From Siphonodentalium dalli (lineage: Eukaryota; Mollusca; Scaphopoda; Gadilida; Siphonodentaliidae): DNA of 64,000 bases. The notes under the pieces are model-generated. The model was given only the letters and a program-made list of their open reading frames with translations. It made no database searches and was not told where the DNA came from. The DNA lies in the NCBI GenBank assembly GCA_032622095.1, contig CP136061.1, positions 59,165,301 through 59,229,300 on the forward strand, given 5' to 3'. Positions 12,110 through 23,594 of the stretch are shown here, in pieces (the first letter of the stretch is position 1; every line of letters begins with the position of its first letter). Both the position numbers and the translations under genes were made by a program.

Positions 12110-12520
12110 AGATATGCCATATTATATACCATTTGAAAGGGGAAGCTCCAAAACATTGTATTATCAACTTATTCTGACTGTGAACATGTCATTATTGAGT
12201 TACCGAAGTGTTTTCTGTGCTTAAGTCTCATCTAGACTGTACTGGAAAGTATTTTGTTTTCAATGGAAGGGGAATAACTCTATATCTTAGTTTGAATTCT
12301 GTTGCATTCTGGGAGCGAAACGGGGAAATGTTTATATGATTTCAACTGTTTTCTATTCCCTATGGGCACCTTCTGAGACACAGACGTTCCAAATGGTGAT
12401 GAATTATGGTATTTTAATAATATTTTATATCATAGATTGTTATTAAAACCGTATATCAAGGCACTGTAAAAATAATAATCGGTGACTCAAAAATTAAATT
12501 GGCATTTAATCATGCTAATT
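12110..12520 (-). repeat. Family R fragment 2
   Basis: It is similar to 8416-8750 and extends further, to a segment ending near the ACTCAAAAATTAAATTGGC motif that recurs at about 18830 and, inverted, at about 51635. It is non-coding. Together with the other fragments it outlines the interior of family R. Confidence 0.7.
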
Positions 12521-12608
12521 CAATTTAATGTTAGCCTAATAGTGGGAATGCCACCCGCGTGCATATAAATTCCACAGTTGAGACCATGCATGTTGCTTTC
12601 TGTTGTAG

Positions 12609-12673
12609 TGTTCGCAACGAAATGAATATCCTACTTGGAAACAATGCCCTGGAACTGGTGGGTCAATCCATCT
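12609..12673 (+). CDS. Possible small upstream exon of the PPxY membrane protein gene
   Basis: A good pyrimidine-rich acceptor (TTGCTTTCTGTTGTAG) precedes a 65-nt open stretch encoding a short peptide with two Cys, a YPTWKQC segment and a GTGG run. It ends at a weak donor (CT|GTAATT). Ending after two bases of a codon makes it phase-compatible with the exon at 14545, which starts with a third base. Cysteine-containing ectodomains before the membrane segment fit Shisa/WBP1-like proteins. Without transcript data this stays a guess. A signal-peptide exon further upstream was not found. Confidence 0.3.
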
Positions 12674-14235
12674 GTAATTGAGACAATGTGTGTGAGATGT
12701 GCAGAAGGGTGGCAAAGAAACAATCTGAAACTGCACGCTTCCATCAGGGACTCGTATGGAGGAGAAAGACAAACCAGTGAGGTGATACATATCCGACATA
12801 AAAGAAGTAACCACGCTGAAAGGTTGGTAAATATGGAAAATTATGTGTAAAATATATCGCCTATCAATGGATCGATAAAAACTCCGACACCCCAGACGCC
12901 GTGCATGGCAGTAATTGTGCAGTCCAGTGCACTTCCGCGATAGTCACATCGACAAGGTTCGCGCTACCATTTCCCAAATTTGCCAATGGCAAAAATTATT
13001 CACATTTGGAAAAAAATATTTTCATTTGGCTAAACTTTTGGCAAGTTCCTTTCGATTCCTCACGAATGTTTAATAATATTTGTCAACCAATACCACACAT
13101 TTCAGGAACTCTTTCATTGATGGTATTAGTCGGGATTTATAAGGTTATGAAAAGTTAACACCTCTATCAAGATGCAATTAATCTGATACCATTAGTATCG
13201 ATGGGTAGAGGGATTGGTCGTATGTCTGGTGCTGGTGTTTACATAGCGAATCCTCTTTGTTTCGATGTGCCTTTCTGATGAGGAAATCCTTCTACAATTT
13301 ATTGTCATGTTGTTGGTTTATTGTTCTATGCTAAACCCAAGTATAGGGGCGATAAATATTATTAATTAACTGCTTTCCTATCGATATCAAATGTCGCGAT
13401 TGTCGAAATAGTCAAAATAAAAGACACAATGTTGTAGAAACTGGCAGCATATTTGCCAAAAATTATTTTCATTTGGCAAATTTAAAGTTAATTTCGGGCC
13501 AGCGCGGACTCTGCATATCGACCGATATTATATATTGATTAAACGACGCTACAAACTAATTCATGGTCAGTCAACAAAATATTGAACGCAAATAGTATAA
13601 ATTCGTATTCGGGGTCGAAATAAATGACTATTTAGTAAAATGGAATCAAACTGGTGTGGTTCAGATTTCTACTGGTTAATTTTGTCAACAACGTGACAAG
13701 AAAACAGATGATTAATTACAACTCTCTTATATATTTAAATCTCCCTATAGGGAGACTCTCATATGTAAGAGAATTCATTGGCACAGCGTTTTCGAAAAAA
13801 TTCAAGAAGCTCCAGACATGGAAGGGTTATTTACGATTGATTTTTAGGGATCTATGGCTGGGAACGTGACTCACAAAAATATATTTACACACTAAGTGTT
13901 GTCATCACTAAATCCAGCATTCTGATTGGTCGGCGCCCACGTGGCTAGTTGCAGTTATTTCTCGGTGAATGCGCAACGCCTCATAACACCAAGCTAATAA
14001 CACCATCGATACGTCATTAGGTTTGGAAAGACGAACGCGTAATGTTTTGGGCGCATTTGGACTCGCGCAGGATTGACTTAATACATCATCGGGTTTCAAC
14101 ATGAAGAGAAATTGTTCCTATTAACTTTTGCCAAGGGTGCTATTGGGTATTTTGGGCTGATCTTGTCACGATACACTTTTCGATTTAAATATATTTACAA
14201 AAGTGGCTTTTTCGCTAAATGTATATAAATATAAG
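12674..14235. other. Non-coding region (possible intron)
   Basis: No other gene seen. TTTGCCAA/TTGGCAAA-rich stretches at about 12970-13040 and 13450-13480 are related to each other. About 13735-13840 resembles the MITE end sequence at 16543 and, inverted, the repeat at 9925-9990. Confidence 0.5.
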
Positions 14236-14342
14236 GATTAACTGTCATGTGGACTATTTTTATGGAGATGTAACGGTGAGGTAAGTGGACATAACTTGTA
14301 TGTAAAACCCTTCCATAAAAACAGTCCACATGACAGTTAATC
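14236..14342. repeat. 107-bp inverted repeat (hairpin MITE-like)
   Basis: Stem GATTAACTGTCATGTGGACT... pairs with its complement ending at 14342, about 31 bp per arm, with a ~45-base loop. It has no coding capacity. It lies about 200 bp before the membrane exon. Confidence 0.8.
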
Positions 14343-14544
14343 ATTATATAACCCGTCGTCACTGAAAATACCGATTAAATTAAATGCATGCATTGATTAA
14401 AATTAAACCGTTATCACTTCTAGATCTCGATGCGATTTAACCCTGAATGGGACACGAGCATAGCAATATGGTTGATATTTGTCTAACCCATGTAGTGGGT
14501 CATGCATTGTTTGATTTCTATAAGTGAGTGTTTCTCTTTCACAG

Positions 14545-14708
14545 CTCGAAACCGTTCGATCCAGTAGCAGCCATCTTGGTCGTTGTGGGCGTTATTGTGG
14601 CCGTTATACTTTTTTATATCTGCAAAAGCTGCTGCCAAAAGTCGTGCAGAGACGATGAGCCGCCGCTACACAGGCTACACATCGACAATCAAATGAGTGT
14701 AGTAACAG
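14545..14708 (+). CDS. Transmembrane exon of a Shisa/WBP1-like PPxY adaptor protein
   Basis: The acceptor TTTCTCTTTCACAG precedes the exon and CAG|GTAAGC ends it (164 nt). It encodes a short extracellular stalk, one hydrophobic segment (PVAAILVVVGVIVAVILFYI) and a juxtamembrane stretch with CKSCC and further Cys, then a hydrophilic stretch with MSVVT. The exon starts with a third codon base and ends one base into a codon, which matches the phase of the exon at 20112. A single membrane span followed by a Pro/Tyr-rich cytosolic tail is the layout of Shisa, CYYR1 and WBP1/VOPP1-type adaptors, which recruit WW-domain ubiquitin ligases; that role is inferred from the family. The upstream cysteine-rich exon is uncertain. 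Confidence 0.7.
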
Positions 14709-15108
14709 GTAAGCATGTGGTGATACAGACCCCAGTACTTGCAAATGCAGAGAACCGGTTGGTCCATTCTTTACTAAACTGTTTCTCCAATGGGCTGACA
14801 CATCATCTATACAAAGTATACATCGGAATGGCCTATTATGCAGGTAAGCATGTGGTGATACAGACCCAGTACTTGCAAATGCAGAGAACCGGTTGGTCCA
14901 TTCTTTACTAAACTGTTTCTCCAATGGGCTGACACATCATCTATACAAAGTATACATCGGAATGGCCTATTATGCAGGTAAGCATGTGGTGATACAGACC
15001 CAGTACTTGCAAATGCAGAGAACCGGTTGGTCCATTCTTTACTAAACTGTTTCTCCAATGGGCTGATACATCATCTATTCAAAGTGTACATGGGCATGGT
15101 CTATTATA
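14706..15108. repeat. Tandem triplication (135/134 bp) that includes the splice donor
   Basis: Three near-identical units begin at CAGGTAAGCATGTGG at 14706, 14841 and 14975. Unit 1 has one extra C. Each unit carries a full CAG|GTAAGC donor. Use of the donor at 14843|14844 would add 135 nt (45 codons, open in frame) to the membrane exon. The third donor would come 134 nt later, shift the frame and meet a stop at 14909-14911. The third unit is slightly diverged at its end. Confidence 0.92.
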
Positions 15109-16376
15109 CATATGCATGGATGTGCCGGCAATATAAGCATGTGGACAACATACAGACACACAAGTAGTACGTATATACACGGGCAGAAGGATTATATTCA
15201 TTGACAGGATAATTATGTTCATATACTATATAAGTTCAACAAACTTGGTCGTTTGTTGAACTTATTGTCCAAACATTTTCTGAGGGAATTAAATGCAAAA
15301 ATGTGCTTGAGCGCCAAATGGAAAAAGGTCCTATTGCTATTTAGTTTATTTAGTGGACAACCGTGCAGTTTGAGCGCGTTATATTGTGTTTTATTTACTT
15401 CTGTGCATGGCCGTTATACACATTATGCGAACTGCGAAGTGATGAAAACACAAAATCAGTTTCACATTGCAAGAATTTATTATATGTGAACATTTCCTTA
15501 GGGAACTACTCGGCAATGAGTATTTAAAGTAAAAAATTTATTAAAGGCATATTCCGATTATCTTCAAGTGGCATAAAATTTGCAAATTATTCTCGGGTCA
15601 AGTGACTTTCACTATTTGTTACATGATCCTACCCTTATTTCATTCAAGAAACCCATTCTATAAAGTGTTGTATTAAACGTTCGTTTAATAACAGGAAATA
15701 GTGCCAGGTGACCTTTGTCTTCCGGTTTGTTAGGCCTACCTGTTTACTTTCCGTACGCTACATCTCAAAATACTATAGTTTCCAATTTGTTTCCAAAAAA
15801 CTACAATGAAGAAGAGTTTGAAAAATTATGTCATTAAATATAGGCCATTAAATACGACATAGAGTCTTTATTTATCTGGGACTATTTCTTTACGCGGGAA
15901 AACAACGCATAGTTAAGTGAAACGTCATCGCAGGCCTTATTGAAGCCGATGTTAGTTTCACGTCCGATTTGTTGATTTAAGTAAGTTTTATCGAGGTTTT
16001 GGATCATGTAATAAATAGAATCTACAACTCGTCGCCAGTTTATAGCGGAATTTACAAAACTCGTCCTAATTTACTGTAGTCGTTTTGTAAATTCCGCTAT
16101 AAACTGGGGACGAGTTGTAGATCCTCTATATATACAACAGTTACTGTGATCAACTGACTATTACATGTAGCGAGTAAAAGTCCATAGATGCAGCATAACA
16201 AGTCCAAACAATATTCCTTCTCTGTGACTCGACTGAACTTTTCTGCTATTTGTATTTATATAACCAGGCCACCAACGCTATATTTATAACGTATACTTGG
16301 CTCGACTGGTAAAGGTCGAGTTCAATAAAGATTGATTTATTGCGAAAGTCATTCTGTATATAAGCGAAAATAGCAA
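15109..16376. other. Intron sequence; no gene
   Basis: This lies inside the ~5.4-kb intron between the two confident exons. A perfect 13-bp hairpin is centred near 15247 (AAGTTCAACAAAC and its complement). A longer one is listed separately at 16020-16122. No exon is recognised. Confidence 0.6.
16020..16122. repeat. 103-bp inverted repeat with ~41-bp arms
   Basis: Arm 16020-16060 (ATCTACAACTCGTCG...) pairs with 16082-16122 apart from one mismatch, leaving a ~21-base loop. It is non-coding and typical of a small foldback element. Confidence 0.85.
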
Positions 16377-17830
16377 ACTCCAGGCAGGGTTTACCTCCCT
16401 TGATGCATGACTCGTTAAGACTCCATTCAGAGTTTACCTCAGTTGATGACTCGGTAAGACCGCTGCTATACCGGTGACATTTTATCCACATTTGGTGGAC
16501 GTCAGCGATATTAACCCTTTAACAGAACGGCCCTGTGCCAATGCATTCTCTTATATATAAGAGAATGCATTCGCTTAACACATATTAAAAATGATAAAAT
16601 TGTCAAAGAATGTAGAAAAATATTATAAAAAATGTTAAAAAATGTAAGAAAAAATTATAAAATTGTTAAAGAATGTAAGAAAAAATGGTAAAAAGTGTTA
16701 AAAAATGCATTCTCTTATATATGCGAGGCGACCTATGGTCGACTCGCATATATAAGAGAATGCATTGGCACAGGGCATAACTGTAACCATCACAATGTGG
16801 TCAATGAACCGGTTCCAATGCTATCCATATTTGTATGGTGTTATTGAGACAGACGGAAGATATTTTAGGCTGTTGAAGCTTTATTTGGGCGTTTTTGGCC
16901 GCTGTGTTGGGTAAAGGGTTAAGCACGCCAATTATCGGACAAATTTGTTTTGTAATTTCGTACCTTAAGTATTATATTCCGAAATGGTGTGATTTGGTTC
17001 TCCGATTACTTGGACAACATTGTCACGTCAACACGCGTGACAAATCAAAGACCAGTCTGCGCTCAGGCGAAACAAATATTAACGTACATGTATGTTCTAA
17101 TCGGGTTGAGGGCCACATACTGGTCAAACATAAGAGCTCTAATTTGCTCCAATTTTGAGTATAGCTTGCGAAAATCGGCAACAAAACTATAACGCTCTAA
17201 TTCTCAATTCTGTCATTAAGTTTTTAGTGCGGGAATTGTTCTCAAAGCACATAGGAAATTTGACTTTGGGGCGATCGCTTTCGCCATTTTGGCTGGAAAA
17301 CCCGTGCTAAATATAGAAACCACAGACCAGTACCCAGTCGGTGACAATCAGAAAGGAAGTATCATCCTCAACGACTCATCCATTTCCGCTTCGCTGAGGA
17401 AATAACATCTTCCATAAATAGAAACCATATTCGCGCAATATAACAATATACGGCCCTGGTAATAAGGCGATGACCTTGACCCGTTGACCCATAGATGTGA
17501 ATGGAGCAGAATGTATTCACTGTATTCCTGTACCAGGCTTGATCATGCATTAACTAGTGATAAATAGTAATAAATAGCAATAATAATAAGTTCAAGTTTA
17601 TATAACAGACGAGTTTCACAGCCAACAGACGTATTTATATAGTATATATGCACATGGTCAATCGCGTGATTGAAATAGACCAGCAGATTATGGTTTCTAT
17701 CTATGGAATATGTTATGTCCTCGGCGAAGCGGAAATGGCAGAGTCGTTGATAATGGGGAAATATGATTGGTGCGGTCTGGTAGAGAAAGGAAGTATGACT
17801 GGTGCGCTCTGGTAGATACTGCGAAAGTAC
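16377..17830. mobile_element. Degenerate relative of the 8-bp-duplication element at 48111-48689
   Basis: Blocks at about 16377-16495, 16980-17345 and 17780-17825 match consecutive parts of the insertion at 48111-48689, in the same order. The first gap is filled by a TTAA MITE (16515-16918) and the second by unrelated sequence containing about 17350-17770. It is non-coding. It is older and more fragmented than the 48-kb copy. Confidence 0.65.
16515..16918. mobile_element. TTAA-flanked foldback MITE (piggyBac-like), copy 1
   Basis: It is flanked by TTAA at 16511-16514 and 16919-16922, with ends CCCTTT... and ...GGGTAAAGGG. The left end lost about six bases relative to copy 2. It contains two hairpins built on GCATTCTCTTATATAT, separated by AT-rich degenerate repeats (AAAAATGTTA type). 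It lies in the opposite orientation to the copy at 24034-24415. TTAA duplication and CCC-starting ends are the hallmark of piggyBac elements. It has no coding capacity. Confidence 0.8.
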
Positions 17831-18099
17831 GTGACTGTATACAATTTGGCAAACTTTATACCACTCGGAAACAATAAAACCATAGTCAGAAATGGTAACG
17901 CCACCAAGATCATATTATTAGCCATAAATATAAATTATAATACAATTATTCTATAAACTAGCTTTCAAATTTTATGTGGGAAATTTGCATACTTCTATAT
18001 TTCAAGTTTTCCATTTTCTCGTGTTATACATTACTTTCTTCAAACTGTCTTCTTTATTACACAAGCTGATGGGCCCGACTTCGTCCGGGATGTTTCCCA
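16923..18099. other. Intron sequence; no gene
   Basis: It is occupied partly by pieces of the degenerate element described at 16377-17830. The 17875-17940 block repeats 9010-9075. No exon is recognised. Confidence 0.5.
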
Positions 18100-18640
18100 T
18101 CTGATTTCCGGCGAAAGGCGCGATTTGACCTTCAATTGACTATTTCGAAAGTCAAGGTCAGGTCAGGGTCATGATTTGACCCGTCCAAAACACCCCCACC
18201 CGGAGAAAAGTACCACTAGGTATCAAATTTCGTCGAAATCCGTCCGTTTTACCCCACTTGACCTTTAATTAACAATTTTGAAGGTCAAGGTAAGGTCGGA
18301 GTCATGATTTGACCCGTCCAAAACACTCCCCCGACAAAAGTACCCATAGGTATCAAATTTCGTCGAAATCCATCCGTTTTACCCGATTTGACCTTTGATT
18401 GACCACATTGAAGGTCAAGGTCACGCCGATGTCACGATTTGACCCGTTCAAAACACTCCCCGGACAAAAGTATCCCTAGGTATATCAAATTTCGCCGAAT
18501 TTTTTCCGTTTTACCCAAATTGACCTTGCATTGACAGTTTTAAAGGTCAAGGTCAGGTCGGGCTCACGATTTGACCCGTCCAAAACACTTCCCGGACACA
18601 AATACCCATAAATATCAAATTACGTTGAAATCTATGGAAA
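18100..18640. repeat. ~132-bp tandem array with nuclear-receptor-like half-sites
   Basis: Four units are marked by ATGATTTGACCCGTC or a variant at about 18171, 18304, 18434 and 18566 (spacing 130-133 bp). Each unit contains a GGTCAAGGTCA-type stretch next to its inverted complement TTGACCTT. It lies within the intron of the membrane protein gene. Confidence 0.85.
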
Positions 18641-18709
18641 GCCGAAGAGGACATGTTAGTTGCTAATTGCTAGATATACGACGCACGACTTGTCGCGGTA
18701 TTTTAAAGG

Positions 18710-19383
18710 TGTTTCAAACTAGGAGATAGAATGATTCTGCGTTTCAAATGGTGATGAATTATAGTAATTTATTCAAATTTTATGGCATAAATTGTTATTA
18801 AAACCGTATATACTATAACAAAAATGAATGACTCGAAAATTAAGTGGGCCTTTAAACAAAGTCACAATTGCAGTTAGGCTCATCTCATACTCGTTTAATC
18901 AGCGATATTCTGCTGCGCAGTCTGTTATAGTTCCCAGTATTCATTGAGCGTTATAGCCACACTGTTATAATTCGCCTTTAGCAGGCGTACTCTTGCCTCA
19001 GATTATTGAGATATTAGGTCACACGTAATGACATTAAATCGCATGGAAACATAGCAATTGTGTGGGCTGCTTGGCGTGAATATTTAATGAGAAATAAAGT
19101 CATACGTAATGACATTAAACTCAAGAAAACCCGCGAAAACAAAACAAAATCACATTTAATGTTTTAAGTTATTTCCTTCATAAATAGAATCTTCGTGATA
19201 ATGAACCCTCCCAATACTTTAGAATATAGAATTAACCTTAAAATAACAAAAACCTTCGGAATACAGAACCTTCGGAATAACGAACCTTCTGATTGGTGAA
19301 CCTTCGGAATAGCGAACATTCAGAGAAATTTCGGAATAGTGGACATTCTGGATAGTGAACCTTCGGAATAGAGACATGCCCCC
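18710..19383 (-). mobile_element. Family R partial copy ending in the terminal minisatellite
   Basis: It is the reverse complement of about 50665-51770. It ends at the family's terminal repeat, read here as GAGACATGCCCCC (reverse complement of GGGGGCATGTCTC), preceded by 16-bp units of the type AACCTTCGGAATAGCG (19253-19375). It is non-coding. The left half of the element is missing. Confidence 0.75.
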
Positions 19384-19493
19384 AATATTCATATTATATG
19401 CCCACAGTTCAAAGGTATGGGCCCATAAAATCCTAAATTTGGCCCTTAAAATATTGAACTCCAAATTGGAGCCCACACAGAACATCACTTAAG

Positions 19494-19877
19494 TCAACTG
19501 TACCTGTGTCATGTCCCAATGCGGGAGGGTCCACAATATACCACAACATTCATATTATATGCCAAGAATTCAAAAGTATGGGCCCACGTAATGACATTAA
19601 ATCTCAAGAAAACCCGCGAAAACAAAACAAAATCACATTTAATGTTCTAAGTTAAGTTATTTCCTCCTGTATCTGTATCGGTATGCGCGCAGGATCAGTT
19701 CGGATGTGAGCGCACACTCCGTAAAAAGAATCTTTGTGATAATGAACCCTCTCAAATTAGTCTCAATACTTTAGAATATAGAATTAACCTAAAAATAACA
19801 AAAACCTTCGGAATAGAGAACATTCGGAATAGCGGACCTTCGGGATAGCGAACCTTCATAATAGAAACATGCCCCCC
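19494..19877 (-). mobile_element. Second, shorter family R end in tandem
   Basis: It repeats the last part of the preceding copy (ACGTAATGACATTAAATC at about 19587, terminal minisatellite at 19802-19862, GAAACATGCCCCCC end). A ~43-bp block containing ATTCATATTATATGCC at 19383-19425 recurs at 19548-19590. A tandem duplication of the element end is likely. Confidence 0.65.
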
Positions 19878-20111
19878 ACAAGTACACCGGTGACGTAAAC
19901 ACATGTGCTAATCTTTGTTGTACTATCGTGACTCTATCGGTACGATTTATACTCAGTACGAAATAACCATAATAATACAGTCGCCCAGTGGATTATCGAT
20001 CGACCACAGAATATGAAAATCTGCGTACCAAGCAACACCACGGTGTGGCGTAATAATCAGACGAGGCCTTTATAAACCTGTTCTAAACCGTGTTTATTTT
20101 CATTATTTCAG

Positions 20112-20341
20112 TCAGCGTTCCACAAACAGAGAGACCAATTGCGTCGGCGCCGCCATACGCTTCAGTTGTCACGACGACTGCCTACATGTACACATCTGAG
20201 TTTCCGTACGGTGAACAGGTTTCACCACTGTCCGCTGGTGGCCGGCACATAACGGATAACGATGCACCGCCGCCATACCCAGGAGTAGATAACCCTGCTT
20301 ACTCCAACGACCCTCCACCTGCTTACTCCACGTCACGTTAG
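20112..20341 (+). CDS. C-terminal PPxY-rich exon of the Shisa/WBP1-like membrane protein
   Basis: The acceptor TTTCATTATTTCAG precedes the exon. The frame enters with two codon bases that complete the split Val codon of the exon ending at 14708, and stops at TAG 20339-20341. The ~75-residue cytosolic tail is rich in Pro, Ser and Tyr and contains APPYAS, PPPYPG and PPPAYS, of the PPxY class that binds WW domains of Nedd4-type ubiquitin ligases (family knowledge). It would end in STSR. The upstream in-frame ATG at 20090 lies in intron and is not the start. No AATAAA is seen close downstream, so the 3' end is undefined. Confidence 0.75.
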
Positions 20342-23262
20342 GTTTCAGTAAAGTATTTATTTACAATAGGTCTCCATACCAATGTTTAACAGCCAATGTG
20401 AATATATACCATAAGTGTGGAAGGCATAACTAATATGAAAGATGGTCATTTGTGCAAACGTTTTGAAAAAACAAAAAATTCATATCGTCGGGTATAACTT
20501 TTACATTTAAAGGTACTCATTTCGATCAGACGCTCCTAAATTACTATTTCTTTGGCTTCGGGGGTAAACAATATTTGATTCGAGTCGAGGAACCTACCCA
20601 TCAAAGCTCAGAGTGATAAGATATCGATGTTTGAAGTTTGCTGTTTCTATTGTTTGTGGACCAGAACTTGTCCAGAACCACGTGCTCAAACGGACAAATT
20701 GGGGTTGTATGATGGATAACTCTAAAATCAAGTGGTTATTATTGTAAATAGTAACCACTTGATTTTCGAGTTATCCATCTTTTGAAAGTAGCGTCAGGAT
20801 CGCAGTCAAAAATAATGATATTTTACACCTCACACTGAAACGTTCAAACTTGAAAGAACAACATTGGTCATAAGCCAATTTGTTTCTGGTTGTTGAAATT
20901 CAAGCAGGAATGATTTCCTTCATTTTTTATCTATAAATATAAAATATCCAATGAACTAATCAGGGTCCGGCCCGGTGTGTATTTATAGTACTCTCCTGCA
21001 TCTTCAAAATCCACCGGAGGGCGCTACCGCCTGGATTACTTCACTGTAACCATTAGTTACAAAGATGTGTGGTGGCTGGTTGGTGTGATAGGATGGGTTA
21101 TGTATATGTATTGTCTTAACGCGACGTTGTCATCACTAGAAGTGGAGAAAAACTATGCAGATGACTTGCAGTTTCACTGGCATGTTACACCAGTGCATGC
21201 ACCCGGATGCCAGATACCCAAAATCTCTCTACCATACAAATTCGGTTGGCGTATAACAATTGGATATTTTCAGTGTTTTTGGACCAGTAACAAGTCTATT
21301 CAACATGGGACCAATAATCAGTCACAACAATTTACAGAAGCCCAATTTTTTAGTAGACGACAGTTTAGATCAATGTAGAATTGTCCATTCACTACTGTTC
21401 ACTAAGCATTTTATCTGTGAGATGAAAAATTTAAAATCTATTATTCAAATTTACAAAAGTAAGTTAGTTTTTGCCGAATTTCGCGCATTAGACTCGTCTT
21501 CTTCCCAATTGAACCGGACGTCAGATTCGAAGTAACTTGATCCTTTCTGCTGCAATGTCTGTCAATTTATAGAGGCTTGACATTCACGAGATGCAGACTA
21601 AAATAGTTTTAAAGATATATTCAGGGTTTCAGACCTCCAGCTACAACACCAATATAAATTCAATTTGACATCGTTTTTGGACCATTCTGTTGAAAAAAAA
21701 AATGAAAACCGAATGTTATATATAAAACTAGACTTATAAATTGCAATTATTATCATTTGTTAATGGAAACTTAACAAAATATTGTTTATGTTATTCTAAA
21801 ACTCCGAAATGAGATTTAATAAATGCATGGATAATTCAATATCAAACAAAATAAACTCCTTCGGAGGCATAAAAATATAACATTGCTACTGTGCTATATC
21901 TCCTATATATATAAACTCCTTCTTGTAGTAATTTTCGTTCCAAACATGTTATTTTTATGCATACACTAGAATCTACATGTAAATAGAAAGTGATCGAATA
22001 TGTTTCGTACAAATTAGTCTGAGACCCTGAATACAACTTTAACCCTCTCATTTCTGAATATATTGTCCGTACAAGGCATAATCTCATGCCTTGGAATATT
22101 CCAATATTCATCTGTTCCGATCATACACGTTTACGACAGGTAGAGAAACTCCAGTGGATTACTTGGTAGATATCTTCAGTTTAATAAATTCAACATACAG
22201 CATTACGCTATTTGCTTAATATTTTTATATATTATCTGAAGATTTCTGCACACGAACAAATGGGAATCAAGTAACTACTTATTGGCGTATATTCAATTGA
22301 TAAAGGGTTATGATGCATGCACCTGGGTCTACTGAAGGGCATAGTACATGATGAATATACATGAACCAGATCTCCCAATTACGAGACTCGAAGACACACA
22401 TTTATTGGAGTAAGCTTGTGTTAAAGTTGAAAGTTCTTTGTTATTGTTAATAAAAAACATGTTGAACATATCATTTTGTTTGTTGTTTTTGGGATTGTTA
22501 GATAAACGCAGATGTTCACAACCAGTGTCCTTGGTGCATTCTTAATTAATTAGTTAGTTAATTGGGGTTTAATGTCACTTTCTATAGTCAGATATCAGGA
22601 CATTCGAGGAGACTTAGTGAATTCACACTACGGTGCCATCTAGAATAGAAAAAAGCATTTAGCTCACATTCAAGAAACAGCAGCGGGGAAGCTGTATATA
22701 TACGCTGCATAAAACCATCGCATACCCAAACGGAAATTTTATATTATAAATGTGTCCATCCAGAATCAAGATATATAGCTATAAGTTCAGGATTAAGTAT
22801 TACTGGGTGGGGTAAAACAAAATTCTGCATGGGACCCTGTGCATCCTCTCACAACACAACTGTTTCACTCCTGCTCTGAGTGATGAAAGGAATATAATTA
22901 CGTCATCCATCCGTGTTACACCTCCCAATCTAACCAACAGCATACATGTGGCAAATATCATCTCAAGATTGCAGCTGCTTCTTGTCCTGTGAAACCAAAA
23001 TTGGGAGACTATATATATATATATATATAACTTATAACGTTTGTTAAATATTTTGTCAGACTGATAACTCGAAATATATTTCTCAGATTTTGTTTTAATT
23101 AGGAAAATGGTCCCCATTGGAAATTTCAAGTCCTGGGGTCAATTAGTATTGACCCCAGGACTTTCTCATATATACCCCATGTAAGATAATACAACTGTTT
23201 GTAAGAAATAACAATTTTCCATTCCGCTATTACTATGAACCTATATACAAACATAAACCACG
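20342..23262. other. 3' UTR/intergenic region with family R pieces and hairpins
   Basis: About 20510-20640 matches family R interior (51075-51185 and, inverted, 51405-51500). A perfect-looking hairpin lies at about 20712-20783 (GATGGATAACTC arm). A (TA)n run lies at about 23010-23029. A perfect 15-bp stem (AAGTCCTGGGGTCAA) lies at 23128-23163. The frames at 21067-21378 and 22800-23129 show no family signature and are not called. Confidence 0.5.
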
Positions 23263-23271
23263 AATAGTATG

Positions 23272-23594
23272 GCTGAAGGGGTCACTCTCACCAAAAAAAG
23301 TGCTGAAGGGTACACAGGTTTTGTAAATGTGCTGAAGGGTACACAGGTTTTGAAATCTGTTCTAAATGACGTTTAGTTTTCGTATCTGCCATGATTTCTG
23401 TTAGAGAAGGATTGTTTGCGTTCCATTGAACATTAAAATGAACTGAAAACAAACTGCTAATAGGTGTCAGACTTTCAGAAATACAGTTTTAGTAACGGTG
23501 TTAGTGCCGATCACAAACCATGTGTACCATTCAGCACATTTTCAAACCATGTGTACCCTTCAGCACTTTTTTTGGTGAGAGTGACCCCTTCAGC
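23272..23594. mobile_element. 323-bp MITE with 9-bp target duplication (Mutator-like)
   Basis: Inverted ends of about 50 bp begin GCTGAAGGGGTCACTCTCAC. The 9-bp AATAGTATG is present at both sides (23263-23271 and 23595-23603). A 9-bp duplication suggests a Mutator-type transposase. The left arm holds an internal direct repeat of GTGCTGAAGGGTACACAGG. It has no coding capacity. Confidence 0.85.

Noticed and set aside
20090-20111. ATG at 20090 as start of a separate 83-residue protein
   Set aside because: A pyrimidine-rich stretch and AG at 20110-20111 mark an acceptor; the phase fits the exon ending at 14708.
21067-21378. 103-residue frame with a hydrophobic start
   Set aside because: No recognisable domain, no splice or poly(A) context, surrounded by repeats; likely chance.
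22800-23129. 109-residue antisense frame
   Set aside because: It contains the (TA)n translation (YIYIYI) and no family signature.
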